Shown here one piece after another: positions 24,352-32,154 of a DNA stretch of 32,262 bases. Each line of letters starts with the position of its first letter. The first letter of the stretch is position 1. The DNA comes from Acidobacteriota bacterium (lineage in GTDB: Bacteria > Acidobacteriota > UBA6911 > RPQK01 > DATIPO01), in assembly GCA_035471785.1 (NCBI GenBank), contig DATIPQ010000072.1, forward strand, positions 1-32,262, read 5' to 3'. The translations under genes were made by a program, and so were the position numbers. The notes under the pieces were generated by a model. The model ran no database searches. It worked only from the letters and a program-made list of their open reading frames with translations, and was not told the origin of the DNA.

Positions 24352-25200
24352 ATGAGAAGAACGATCCTGTTTGCATTCGTCCTGAGTCTGGGCGCGGGGG
24401 CATTTGCCCCCGGCCCCCAGCAGCAGCCCCCTCAATCCTTCTCGCCCTGGGTTGATGCCCAGGGCAACATCGGCCTCCCTGAGGACTTCAGGACCACCTG
24501 GTCGCATTTAGGCGACTGGGTGGTCCCCGAGGAGGGAGGACTCTCTTTCCACGAGGTCTACTCGGAAAACGACTCGGTGGAACATTTCATCCGGCACCAG
24601 CAGTTTCCCGACGGGGCCACCCTGGTCAAGGAAGTCCGAAGCAGCAGATCGGCCCGGATGACCACCGGGCATGCCAGTTGGGCGGCCGACAACCAGATCT
24701 GGTTCGTCATGGTCAAGGACGCCCGGGGCCGCTTCAAAGACAACCCGATCTGGGGTGACGGATGGGGCTGGGCCTTGTTCAGCGCCGACAATCCCCAGGT
24801 CAGCGTTACCCGGGACTACCGCCAGGAGTGTCTTCCCTGCCATCTGCCGGCCAAGGGAAACGATTGGGTCTATGTGGAAGGCTATCCGACGCTCAAGGCC
24901 GTTTCACGAAGCGCCCCCATGAAACCGGCTCCAGGCAGCGCCGACTTGCCTGAGAACAGCATCAGGATCAACATGCTGGCCTACAGTCCGCAGACGCTGA
25001 CGGTGAAAGTCGGCGCCACCGTCACCTGGATCAACGAAGATCCCTTCCCCCACACCGCAACGGCCGATGACGGCAGCTTCGACACCGGGAACATCGCCCA
25101 AAACCAGCGAGCCTCCGTCACTTTCAACAAGCCTGGAACCTTCACCTACACCTGCACTCCGCACCCCTTCATGAAGGGAGTCATCAAGGTCGAAGAGTGA
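24352..25200 (+). CDS. Cytochrome P460-like domain fused to a type 1 copper domain
   Basis: This 282-residue exported protein has a signal peptide (residues 1-19). A P460-like haem domain (about 40-185) carries FPDGATLVKEV (Lys93) and haem motif CLPCH (160-164). After a Pro-rich linker comes a plastocyanin/amicyanin-type cupredoxin domain (about 203-282) beginning INMLAYSPQTLTVKVGATVTW. Its four copper ligands are readable: His234 in PFPHTA, and Cys268, His271 and Met274 in CTPHPFM. Haem and blue copper in one chain suggest internal electron transfer, with the copper domain handing electrons to or from a periplasmic partner. GGAGGA precedes the ATG at 24352. It is probably in an operon with the upstream P460 gene. 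Confidence 0.88.
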   Translation: MRRTILFAFVLSLGAGAFAPGPQQQPPQSFSPWVDAQGNIGLPEDFRTTWSHLGDWVVPEEGGLSFHEVYSENDSVEHFIRHQQFPDGATLVKEVRSSRSARMTTGHASWAADNQIWFVMVKDARGRFKDNPIWGDGWGWALFSADNPQVSVTRDYRQECLPCHLPAKGNDWVYVEGYPTLKAVSRSAPMKPAPGSADLPENSIRINMLAYSPQTLTVKVGATVTWINEDPFPHTATADDGSFDTGNIAQNQRASVTFNKPGTFTYTCTPHPFMKGVIKVEE

Positions 25201-25204
25201 CCCG

Positions 25205-26743
25205 TCATCCGGTCAGGGTGCGGGCGATGTTGGCGATAAGCAGGAAGGAGAACCCGCCGTAGAAGAGCGTCGCCACCATCAGGCCCAGGAGGCGCCACAG
25301 GGGAAGCTGAAAGGGGTTGTCGCTTCGGAAGCGTTCGTCGGAGGCGGCGACCTGGCTGGCCAGCCGCCGCATCAGCAGGATGGCCAAGGCCGAGTAGAGG
25401 AACATGACGATGCCGGACAGCGACCCGGCGATTCTCAACAGGGTCGGGGTGTCCGTCATGTCGGCCACGAAGATCACGCCGATGGCGAAGAAGATCATCA
25501 GCCAGAGCACAAAGAAGTAAAGGGCGCTCTCGCTGAGGTAGCGGCTGGACGAGTTTCGGATTATGGGGCTGTTGGTCTTGATGATATCCGCTGATACCCT
25601 CGCCACGTGGTCCAGCACTCCGATCTCGCTGGTGAAGAAGATGGCCGCCACCATCAGATAGAAGAGCGTCTGCAGGCCGGCGGCCAGGTTCTGTCCCAGG
25701 ATCGCTCCTTCGGCTTGCAGCATGCCCATGCCGATCTCCAGGTCCTGGCCGTAGAGCAGGGCGTGGGAGATCAGCATCAGGAGGATCAGGCCGAAGGCCC
25801 CGGTCAACCAGAAGCTGAGCAACTGCTCGCGCCTGGCCAGCTTCCACCACGACTTCCAGCGGCTCAGGTTCTCCTCGTCGGCTTTGAAGAAATAGCCCTC
25901 GGATGCCACGGCCACCTTTTCTCCGGTCAGCGGACTGGTCACCTTGGGTACCAGCTTCGCCATTCCGAATCCTTTGTCGCGGATCCAGTGGCTGGTGGCC
26001 AGGTTGACGGAACCGCCGGCGCCGCAGAAGGCCAGCGCGGCCAGCAGGGTGGCGATGTCGAGTCCTTCGGGAATCGCGGTGGGGAAAGTCCCCAGGCCCT
26101 CCGCGAAGGCTCCAAGCGTCGGTGCTTTCACGACCAGGACTGCCACCAGCGCCACCGACACGATGACGAAGACGGTCAGGATCATCTCGATCCGCTCCAC
26201 CGTCTTGTAGACGACTCGGGTACCGGTGAGGGCGATTCCGATGAGGACCAGCGAGGCGGCGGCGATTACGTCGACCTGTCCTCCCAACACCCAGGACAGC
26301 GCTGTCGCGCCTCCCGTACTCCAGCCCGGCCACAGCCAGGGCAGGGTCGAGCAGGCCAGGAAGACCCAGGCCAGAGGCGCCCACAGGCGGGCGAAGCCGG
26401 TGATGATGGTCTCGCCGGTGGCGATGGTGTAGCGGGCGAACTCGGTATTGAGGACGTACTGCAGACTGAGGGCAATCAGGGCCGGCCAAAGCAGGGTGAA
26501 GCCATGCTGCATGGTGATCCCCGGCCAGAAGTAGATCTCGCCCGATCCCAGCGAGGTCGCCACCATGATGATTCCCGGCCCCACCAGCCTCCAAAAGCGC
26601 GGCGGCCTGGGAAGCGAGCCGACCCGGCAGGAGGGCAACCGTCCCCGCGACAAAAGCGGCACCCCCACTCCAGCCTCTTGCGGCTCGCTTGCCGGGGTCT
26701 GGGGCGCTTCCTTGCGGACCTCCTCTTGCCGGGGACCGTTCAT
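25205..26743 (-). CDS. Nramp-superfamily transporter lacking canonical metal motifs
   Basis: This 512-residue inner-membrane protein has about 11 hydrophobic segments and resembles Nramp (Mn2+/Fe2+) transporters, starting FWRLVGPGIIMVATSLGSGEI after a 50-residue Pro-rich cytoplasmic tail. In true Nramp proteins segment 1 carries DPGN, which binds the metal; here the position reads GSGE. No MPH motif is visible in segment 6, where the sequence is LAALAFCGAGGSVNLATSHWIRDKG. This variant branch is known to be widespread but its substrate is not established, so divalent-metal transport should not be assumed. GGAGGG precedes the ATG at 26743. The gene is convergent with the P460-copper gene, with four bases between the stops. 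Confidence 0.82.
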   Translation of the reverse strand: MNGPRQEEVRKEAPQTPASEPQEAGVGVPLLSRGRLPSCRVGSLPRPPRFWRLVGPGIIMVATSLGSGEIYFWPGITMQHGFTLLWPALIALSLQYVLNTEFARYTIATGETIITGFARLWAPLAWVFLACSTLPWLWPGWSTGGATALSWVLGGQVDVIAAASLVLIGIALTGTRVVYKTVERIEMILTVFVIVSVALVAVLVVKAPTLGAFAEGLGTFPTAIPEGLDIATLLAALAFCGAGGSVNLATSHWIRDKGFGMAKLVPKVTSPLTGEKVAVASEGYFFKADEENLSRWKSWWKLARREQLLSFWLTGAFGLILLMLISHALLYGQDLEIGMGMLQAEGAILGQNLAAGLQTLFYLMVAAIFFTSEIGVLDHVARVSADIIKTNSPIIRNSSSRYLSESALYFFVLWLMIFFAIGVIFVADMTDTPTLLRIAGSLSGIVMFLYSALAILLMRRLASQVAASDERFRSDNPFQLPLWRLLGLMVATLFYGGFSFLLIANIARTLTG

Positions 26744-26769
26744 GCGCCCTCCTCTCTACAACAAAGTTT

Positions 26770-26786
26770 GGAAATTGTCCAATTCC
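26770..26786. repeat. Imperfect palindrome in the Nramp-like leader
   Basis: GGAAATTGTCCAATTCC contains the perfect core AATTG-TC-CAATT, about 30 bases before the transporter start. It could be an operator or leader structure; the evidence is weak. Confidence 0.3.
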
Positions 26787-26860
26787 TGCCCCATTAGATC
26801 CCGAATTGAGCGGCGAACGGACCGCGCAGAAGGCGCTGGGGCTGACCAAGTGTAAAGTGG

Positions 26861-26882
26861 TCTTGACAAACAGGAGTCAAGA
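26861..26882. repeat. 22-bp inverted repeat TCTTGAC-N8-GTCAAGA
   Basis: Perfect 7-bp arms flank eight bases, midway between the small secreted protein gene and the Nramp-like gene. On the minus strand the first arm supplies a TTGACT -35-like box for the transporter, with TACACT or TTTACA downstream at non-ideal spacing. It may be an operator, or a stem after the upstream gene; no T-tract follows. Confidence 0.45.
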
Positions 26883-26954
26883 ATAGCCCGGATCATCAAG
26901 GAGAGACGATTCTCCCCGAGGTAGGCGGCGGGAGAGACGAGGGGCTTACCGTGC

Positions 26955-27350
26955 CTAAGGAGTCCGGTCGACGAGCAGTGAGCGCGAGATGATCGTCCGT
27001 CCGGTGGCCGCAACAGCTTGCAGCGCTTCGGTGAACTGTGGATCCGAAAACGCCTTGGCGCGGTTTTGGGCCATGTACTCCATATTCGGATAGCGGATCG
27101 TGACGTAGACGGTCCCGGTGAATTCCCCGGATAGATCGGCTTCGTAGATCTTGGTTTCTGTTTTCGGAGCCACTTCTTTCAGGCGCTTGAGAAGAGGCTC
27201 GAGCGAAGCGATGTACTCCGCGGTTTTCCCGTGGGTGTCCACTGCGACGACCTCGAGTACGGCTTCGTCTTGCCCAACGACCTGAGCGGGAGCAAGGACG
27301 AGTACGGCCAAAAGCGCCAGAATCGAGCAACCCCAGATTCGGTGTTTCAT
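26955..27350 (-). CDS. Small secreted protein of unknown function
   Basis: This 131-residue protein has a clear signal peptide (WGCSILALLAVLVLAPAQVVG). The mature part of about 105 residues has the pattern VLEVVAVDTHGKTAEYIASLEPLLKRLKE ... GTVYVTIRYPNMEYMAQNRAKAFSDPQFTEALQ. This fits a dimeric alpha/beta barrel (ferredoxin-like) such as NIPSNAP/EthD/Dabb-type proteins, but I do not recognise the exact family. The ATG at 27350 is chosen for the GGGGAGG ahead of it; an in-frame start 39 bases earlier is less likely. It lies upstream of the Nramp-like gene in the same direction with a 211-bp gap, so they are probably separate transcripts. Confidence 0.78.
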   Translation of the reverse strand: MKHRIWGCSILALLAVLVLAPAQVVGQDEAVLEVVAVDTHGKTAEYIASLEPLLKRLKEVAPKTETKIYEADLSGEFTGTVYVTIRYPNMEYMAQNRAKAFSDPQFTEALQAVAATGRTIISRSLLVDRTP

Positions 27351-27467
27351 AACGACCTCCCCTTTTTCGATGTTGTTAGGATTCATCACCTAGCTGCGAT
27401 TGTTGGCATTGAACCACTAGGCGGCGAGTAGCGCAAGTTTATGAAAATGGAGTCTTCCGCCCCGCCG

Positions 27468-27487
27468 ATCAGGTCGATTTGCCTGAT
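27468..27487. repeat. 20-bp inverted repeat ATCAGG-N8-CCTGAT
   Basis: Perfect 6-bp arms lie in the intergenic region about 120 bases upstream of the small secreted protein gene. No function can be assigned. The remainder of 27351-27565 shows nothing else recognisable. Confidence 0.3.
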
Positions 27488-27565
27488 AAGAGCAGAGTGA
27501 ACCTGACATGTGGAGTTTGCCTGTCGACCGGGCAGGGAAACCAGCCTGGCCAAACGAGCCGATAA

Positions 27566-28438
27566 TCAGCCGGCGGCAGCCGCTGTCGAGGGGAGTGACG
27601 GAAGGGCCAGGAGCCTTTTGAGTTCGGCGAAGCTGTCTATGGTGAAATCGGGTTGGACCTGGCTGAACAACTGCTTCAGGCGCCTCTCCCGCTCGACATC
27701 CTCTTCGGTCCAGTGAGTGACCTCGACCACTGTTTTCCAGTGCCGCGCGGGAAACTCGGTCCCGTACCGGGCCCACACCGCTTGGACCCCGGCCTGCTTG
27801 GCCATGCTGATGTCGCGCGTCAGGCTGTCGCCCACATACCAGCACTTCGACTTGTCCACGCCTTCCCTCGCGCAGATATCCCTGAGCAGCTCCGGATTGG
27901 GCTTGCGTTCGACGCGGGGAACTTCGCGCACCAAGCCCTGGGGAGGATTAAGCTCCTCGCCGCGTTCGGGATCGGGGTGCTGCAGCAATTCACCGTCCAG
28001 AGCGTAGAGGTGCTTGAAGTAATGATCGACGCCCAAAAGCCGCAGTCGATGATAGGAACTGACGGCCAACGCTTCGGTGTGGCCTACTATCGTAATGCCC
28101 GCCTCGTCCAAAGATTGCAGCGTTTCGCTGACTCCGGGATACAATCGTAGTGATCGCTTGCGCTCCTCCTTGAAGGCGGCCAGCGGCTTCTCAAGCGCCT
28201 GCAGCAGCTCATAGCGCGAGCGCCCGGGCAACCGCTCGCGCACCGCAGGCAGCTCCAGAACCGCGAAGGGCTGTTCCGAATTGCCATAACGCTGGTGGAC
28301 CGCCTTGAACTCCTTGCCCAACCGCTCCTCGGGAAGTTCAAGCTGCTGGGCGAGTTCGCGCAGCATCGCCTGGAAGGAACGCGCGAAATAGGTCACCCAA
28401 TCGTAGAGGGTGTTGTCGAGATCCGTGACGAGTAGCAT
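27566..28438 (-). CDS. HAD-superfamily hydrolase
   Basis: This 290-residue cytoplasmic phosphohydrolase of the haloacid dehalogenase superfamily has the catalytic motif DLDNTLYDW near the N-terminus (nucleophile Asp6, acid Asp8), the motif II region TIVGHTEALA, the lysine in RVERKPNPELL and the acidic motif YVGDSLTRDI. An alpha-helical cap lies between motifs I and II (about residues 15-95). The family covers phosphatases for sugars, nucleotides and glycolate phosphate; the substrate cannot be inferred. The ATG at 28438 is chosen because GAAAGG precedes it. A TTG seven codons upstream is possible. It is separated from the tryptophanase gene by 300 bp and has no obvious partner. Confidence 0.87.
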   Translation of the reverse strand: MLLVTDLDNTLYDWVTYFARSFQAMLRELAQQLELPEERLGKEFKAVHQRYGNSEQPFAVLELPAVRERLPGRSRYELLQALEKPLAAFKEERKRSLRLYPGVSETLQSLDEAGITIVGHTEALAVSSYHRLRLLGVDHYFKHLYALDGELLQHPDPERGEELNPPQGLVREVPRVERKPNPELLRDICAREGVDKSKCWYVGDSLTRDISMAKQAGVQAVWARYGTEFPARHWKTVVEVTHWTEEDVERERRLKQLFSQVQPDFTIDSFAELKRLLALPSLPSTAAAAG

Positions 28439-28711
28439 TTGAGGCCTTTCACGAGACAAGCGGCAATCTGATTTCCCAGACCCTTTCAGACTGATGAACC
28501 GGATGGACTGAGAACAAGCGATATTCTACAGCCTCGGTCTGAAAACTCAAGATTGCGAAGAGATTCTTGCCGATCTCACCTAGGTGGCCGCGCTCCACTC
28601 CCGTGCTCCCCATCCCCAGAGCCCAGAACCCGTGTAGAGGCCCAGTAGGCGCGCCGGTCTGGGATCACGGTTGGCGTGATGAGAGGGAGAATGATCGACA
28701 GTGTTCAACCC

Positions 28712-28733
28712 GGCTTATCCAGGGCTTATCCAA
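28712..28733. repeat. Tandem 11-bp direct repeat GGCTTATCCA(G/A)
   Basis: Two adjacent copies of an 11-base unit differ only at the last base, immediately after the tryptophanase stop. TTATCCA resembles part of a DnaA box, but two partial boxes do not make an origin. The rest of the intergenic region 28439-28739 holds nothing recognisable. Confidence 0.4.
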
Positions 28734-28739
28734 GGATGC

Positions 28740-30110
28740 TTACGCCAACTCGAAACTGGCGGTGAAGTGGCGCAGGGATCTGGGCTGCTCGGTGATGCGG
28801 ACGCCAGGCACCGTGTCTCTCTTTTCGAAGACCTCGCCGATCGATTCCACCACGTAGTCGATTTGGCTCTTGGTGTAAACCCGCCGGGGAATGGCCAGCC
28901 GCACGAGTTCGGAATCGGCGTAGGACTCCTCTCCGCTGTCGGGGTCGCGCCTGCCGAACATGACCGACCCGATCTCAACCGAACGGATGCCGGCGTGGCG
29001 GTACAGCTCGATAACCAGGGCCTGCCCGGGGTAGCGCTCGCGGGGGAGGTGGGGCAGCATGCCTGCGGCATTGATGTAGACCGCGTGGCCTCCGGGAGGC
29101 TGCACGATGGGGATGCCCCGGCTCGACAGCCCGCGTCCCAGGTAGGAGGTGGAGGCGGCCCGGTATTCCTGGTAGTGCAGGTCGAGCGCCTCGCGCAGGC
29201 CGACCGCGATGGCTTCCAAATCGCGCCCCGCCAGGCCCCCGTAGGTGGGAAAGCCCTCGGTGAGGATCAGCAACTCCCTCTCCTGGCGGGCCACGGCGTC
29301 GTCGTTGCTGCACAAGAATCCCCCGATGTTGGCCATGCCATCCTTCTTGGCGCTCATGGTGCACCCATCGGCGTGGGAGAACATCTCGCGGGCGATCTCG
29401 GCCAAGTCCCTGTCAGCGTATTGCGGGCTTCTCTTGCGGATGAAATAGGCGTTCTCGGCGAAGCGGCAGGCGTCGAAATAGAAGGGGATGCCGCGTCGGC
29501 GGCACATCCGGGAGGCCGATACGATGTTCTCCATCGAGACGGGCTGACCGCCGGCGCTGTTGTTGGTGACCGTCATCATGACGAAGGGGATGCGCCCGGC
29601 GTATTCCTCCAGGGCTTCCTCCAGCTTCTCCAGATCAATATTCCCTTTGAACGGGTGTTCGGCCTGCAGATCGCGGGATTGCGGGCAGGGAAGGTCCAGC
29701 GCCCGGGCGCCGCGAGCCTCGATGTTGGCCCGCGTGGTGTCGAAATGGGTATTGTTGGGGACGACGTCGCCCTCCTTGACCAGCGTGGCGGCCAGGATGC
29801 GCTCGGCGGCGCGTCCCTGGTGGGTGGGGATGACGTGCCTGAACCCGAAAATCTCCTTGACGGTCGACTCGAAGCGCCGGAAGCTGGGGCTCCCGGCATA
29901 GGACTCGTCCCCGCGCATCATCGCCGCCCACTGTGCGGAACTCATGGCGCCCGTGCCGCTGTCGGTGAGCAAGTCGATGAGGATAGCGTCGGACGGCACC
30001 CGGAACAGGTTGTATCCCGCCTCCTCCAGCAGCCGCTCCCGCTCTTCCCGATCGGTCAGCCCGATCGGCTCCACGACTTTGATGCGGAAAGGTTCGATAA
30101 TGCGCGCCAC
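28740..30110 (-). CDS. tnaA: Tryptophanase
   Basis: This 456-residue PLP enzyme of the beta-eliminating lyase family splits L-tryptophan to indole, pyruvate and ammonia. EPFRIKVVEPIGL, IDLLTDSGTGAMS, HQGRAAE, FDACRFAENAYF (Asp213, pairs with the PLP ring) and MSAKKD (Lys256, Schiff base) are all present. Overall wording resembles tyrosine phenol-lyase in places. However, two specificity positions match tryptophanase: Ile380 in VEIG where the tyrosine enzyme has Arg, and His448 in RHFTA where it has Phe. The GTG at 30110 has a strong AGGAGGTGGAG before it. No TnaC-like leader containing tryptophan is found upstream, so attenuation as in E. coli is unlikely. Confidence 0.88.
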   Translation of the reverse strand: MARIIEPFRIKVVEPIGLTDREERERLLEEAGYNLFRVPSDAILIDLLTDSGTGAMSSAQWAAMMRGDESYAGSPSFRRFESTVKEIFGFRHVIPTHQGRAAERILAATLVKEGDVVPNNTHFDTTRANIEARGARALDLPCPQSRDLQAEHPFKGNIDLEKLEEALEEYAGRIPFVMMTVTNNSAGGQPVSMENIVSASRMCRRRGIPFYFDACRFAENAYFIRKRSPQYADRDLAEIAREMFSHADGCTMSAKKDGMANIGGFLCSNDDAVARQERELLILTEGFPTYGGLAGRDLEAIAVGLREALDLHYQEYRAASTSYLGRGLSSRGIPIVQPPGGHAVYINAAGMLPHLPRERYPGQALVIELYRHAGIRSVEIGSVMFGRRDPDSGEESYADSELVRLAIPRRVYTKSQIDYVVESIGEVFEKRDTVPGVRITEQPRSLRHFTASFELA

Positions 30111-30262
30111 GCTCCACCTCCTCTCCCCCTCACCCTACAGTCTAATCGACCCGAGGCCCTGCAGGAAGCCGTGGGTTGAAGGGGGATACGATCCGAGTGC
30201 TCGACATAAAACGTCGGGATAGTGGGACCTTGTTGCAAAAGGGTTAGCCGTGCGGGCGGGTT

Positions 30263-31201
30263 TTAGGGCATCATCGGTCCGTGCTGCGTCCAAGTGCCGA
30301 AATGGCGGGTGGGGACGGCGGTAAGAATGCCCTGGTTGCTGAGCAGTCCCAAGGCGATCAGTCCCGAGCGATCGCTGTGGACTTCCAACACGCCCTGAAA
30401 GCCCTCTTCTAAGCCGGAAAACAACTCGTCGATGAAACGGGCGCGCTGTTGGCCGGGCTGGAGCATGATGCTGGTCATGAGCTGAACGCTTCCATCGCCG
30501 GACCGCAGCACCATCTCGGCTTCCAAAGGCTCGTCGTCCACATTGACCAAGGCCACCCCCGTATTGAGGCCAGATCCAAATTGTGCCGGCATCAGCAGGT
30601 GCTGGAAAAGGCCTCTTTGGAAGGTCGCTGGAACGACGCCCACTTGTGTGAGGACGCCTTGTCCGTCTTTGATCGTGTAATAGGCGGTGGCCATCAGCCG
30701 CTCGCCCCGGAAAGGTATGCGCCCGTCCATGAATCCCCAGTCGCTGTCGCCATCCTCGACTTCAATGAGAGCCCACCCGGTCTGCAACGGAGCCTCGGAG
30801 GACAGGGCCAGGAAGACCGCCTCGGCCGCGCCGAGTTCAAAGGCGACGGCTTGGGTGGCTTGGCCGCCTTCGGGAATCACGGTCAGCGGCTCTCCCTGGG
30901 GATCGAAGAAGCGAATAGTTCCTTTTAAGGCAACGTCTTCAGGTTGAGGCAGCCAGTGCAAGCGCTGGGGCAGCCCCATGTTGCTGAGGACGAGGGTGGT
31001 TACCACCTCTTGGCCCAGAGCCACCTGGGGAAGCACGAGGTTTCGCTCCACCGGAAGGCCGGCGAATCCTGGGAAGTCGTCTGGGGGGCCTTGGCCGGGT
31101 CCTGGACCCGGCCCGTTTCCCGGCCCCTGCGCCCACGCGGGAGCGCTCGCCGCGACGAAGATCAGACAAACCGCATAAACATAAAGAGCTTTGAATCGCA
31201 T
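30263..31201 (-). CDS. Secreted protein with a Gly/Pro-rich N-terminal linker
   Basis: This 312-residue exported protein of unknown function has a signal peptide (ALYVYAVCLIFVAASAPAWA) followed by a short GPG-rich linker (residues 25-42). Two beta-rich parts follow. The first (about 50-185) contains LPQVALGQEVVTTLVLSN and looks like an Ig/ASPM-type beta-sandwich. The second (about 200-300) has YYTIKDGQGVLTQVGVVPA, FGSGLNTGVALVNVDDEPLEAEM and GVLEVHSDRSGLIALGLL. The pattern of periplasmic or outer-surface adhesion-type domains is common in acidobacterial secretomes, which is a recollection rather than a search result. The ATG at 31201 is chosen for GGAGAG upstream and because it starts the signal peptide. 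Confidence 0.8.
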   Translation of the reverse strand: MRFKALYVYAVCLIFVAASAPAWAQGPGNGPGPGPGQGPPDDFPGFAGLPVERNLVLPQVALGQEVVTTLVLSNMGLPQRLHWLPQPEDVALKGTIRFFDPQGEPLTVIPEGGQATQAVAFELGAAEAVFLALSSEAPLQTGWALIEVEDGDSDWGFMDGRIPFRGERLMATAYYTIKDGQGVLTQVGVVPATFQRGLFQHLLMPAQFGSGLNTGVALVNVDDEPLEAEMVLRSGDGSVQLMTSIMLQPGQQRARFIDELFSGLEEGFQGVLEVHSDRSGLIALGLLSNQGILTAVPTRHFGTWTQHGPMMP

Positions 31202-31326
31202 TTTTTCTCTCCAGGCTATTTTTCTAAGCAGGAGGGATGCCGAAGCTGTGACCCGCCGCCACCGGCCTGGAGCCACAATGCCCGGGCCAAATGCCCCAGG
31301 GGAGCGGGGCTTTTGCACCGGGACCC

Positions 31327-31563
31327 ATGCTGCTGCTCATGGAAAGACACTCGCGGGGCGTGGTCGTCCCTCGGGTCTTGGTCGGGTCACCGAAACCATG
31401 GCTTTCTTGGTGGGAGCGCGACGGTTATTGGGAAACGGAGACAGCCCTACGGTACGGCGTAGTGGGGTGGGGCCTGTTGATGGCGGCATGGATTGTCCCG
31501 ACTCAATCGATTTCGGCTTGGCTTCTCTTGCGACATCGAGGTAAACACGATTCTGCCCGATGA
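31327..31563 (+). CDS. Possible small membrane protein
   Basis: This 78-codon frame has one hydrophobic segment (VVGWGLLMAAWIVPTQSISAWLLL) followed by a positively charged tail, as expected of a single-pass membrane protein. The N-terminal part is rich in Trp and Arg. There is no good ribosome site, and an alternative ATG lies at 31291. It fills an otherwise empty 450-base gap between divergent genes. It may be a chance frame; I recognise no family. Confidence 0.3.
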   Translation: MLLLMERHSRGVVVPRVLVGSPKPWLSWWERDGYWETETALRYGVVGWGLLMAAWIVPTQSISAWLLLRHRGKHDSAR

Positions 31564-31610
31564 GCGGCTGCACCTGACGGCAACAGCATCTCCTGAAGTC
31601 CGCAGTCCCT

Positions 31611-31639
31611 TTGACGTGCAGATGTCAAGGGGGTAATCT
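31611..31639 (+). promoter_or_regulatory. Sigma-70 promoter with a very short leader
   Basis: TTGACG and TAATCT are separated by 17 bases. The predicted start near 31646 leaves about eight bases before the ATG at 31654, and no Shine-Dalgarno sequence is visible there. Confidence 0.6.
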
Positions 31640-31653
31640 TCCGGCGGTGTTTT

Positions 31654-32154
31654 ATGCGAAGAATTAGCTTGCAGACGGCTGTATCGTTGGCCGAAATAAT
31701 CACTGCTCTGGCAGTCGTGGTCTCTCTCGTCTATGCGGCGAGTGAATTCCGCCGTTCGCGAAACCTTACCAGCACCGATGTCCAGACCATCGTCTACGAC
31801 AGAATGTTGGAGATGGATCGCCTCCTGATAGAGAATAAAGACATCGCCGACATCTTGGTCAGGGTGGCTAATGATCCGGAAGGCCTCACGGCAGCAGACA
31901 CCGCGCGATTCTTGGCATACGAGCATATCTTCTATGACAGCTGGGAGCTAACGTGGACGGCCTACAACGAAGGCATTTTGAAGGAGAATGCATGGAAGGA
32001 CTGGAATGCCTGGTTTGCGGCTGAGGCCGGGCGAAGGTCGCCATCAGGATGGATCGGCAACCGAAAGAACCACGGTGACGACTTTGTTCAATATGTCGAA
32101 GGCCACGTAAAACGCGAGCAAGCTGGCCCTTCCGTTGCACCCGTGCGGGATTAG
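31654..32154 (+). CDS. Membrane-anchored protein of unknown function
   Basis: This 166-residue protein has one N-terminal membrane segment (VSLAEIITALAVVVSLVYAA) followed by a soluble, mainly helical cytoplasmic domain. FRRSRNLTSTDVQTIVYDRMLEMDRLLIENKDIADILVR, ARFLAYEHIFYDSWELTWTAYNEGIL and NAWKDWNAWFA resemble the many uncharacterised DUF4760-like proteins with an EF-R-R start. I do not assign a function. It has its own promoter and no same-strand neighbour within the window. The remaining 108 bases to the right edge contain no feature I can support. Confidence 0.75.
   Translation: MRRISLQTAVSLAEIITALAVVVSLVYAASEFRRSRNLTSTDVQTIVYDRMLEMDRLLIENKDIADILVRVANDPEGLTAADTARFLAYEHIFYDSWELTWTAYNEGILKENAWKDWNAWFAAEAGRRSPSGWIGNRKNHGDDFVQYVEGHVKREQAGPSVAPVRD

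Noticed and set aside
25205-26743. Annotating the transporter as MntH
   Set aside because: DPGN and MPH motifs are absent, so manganese or iron transport cannot be claimed.
28712-28733. Two TTATCCA units as DnaA boxes marking an origin
   Set aside because: Only two partial boxes, no AT-rich unwinding region and no dnaA, dnaN or parAB genes nearby.
30142-30207. A 21-codon frame upstream of tnaA as a possible TnaC-type leader peptide
   Set aside because: It contains no tryptophan, has no ribosome site and lacks the TnaC pattern, so tryptophan-dependent attenuation is not supported.
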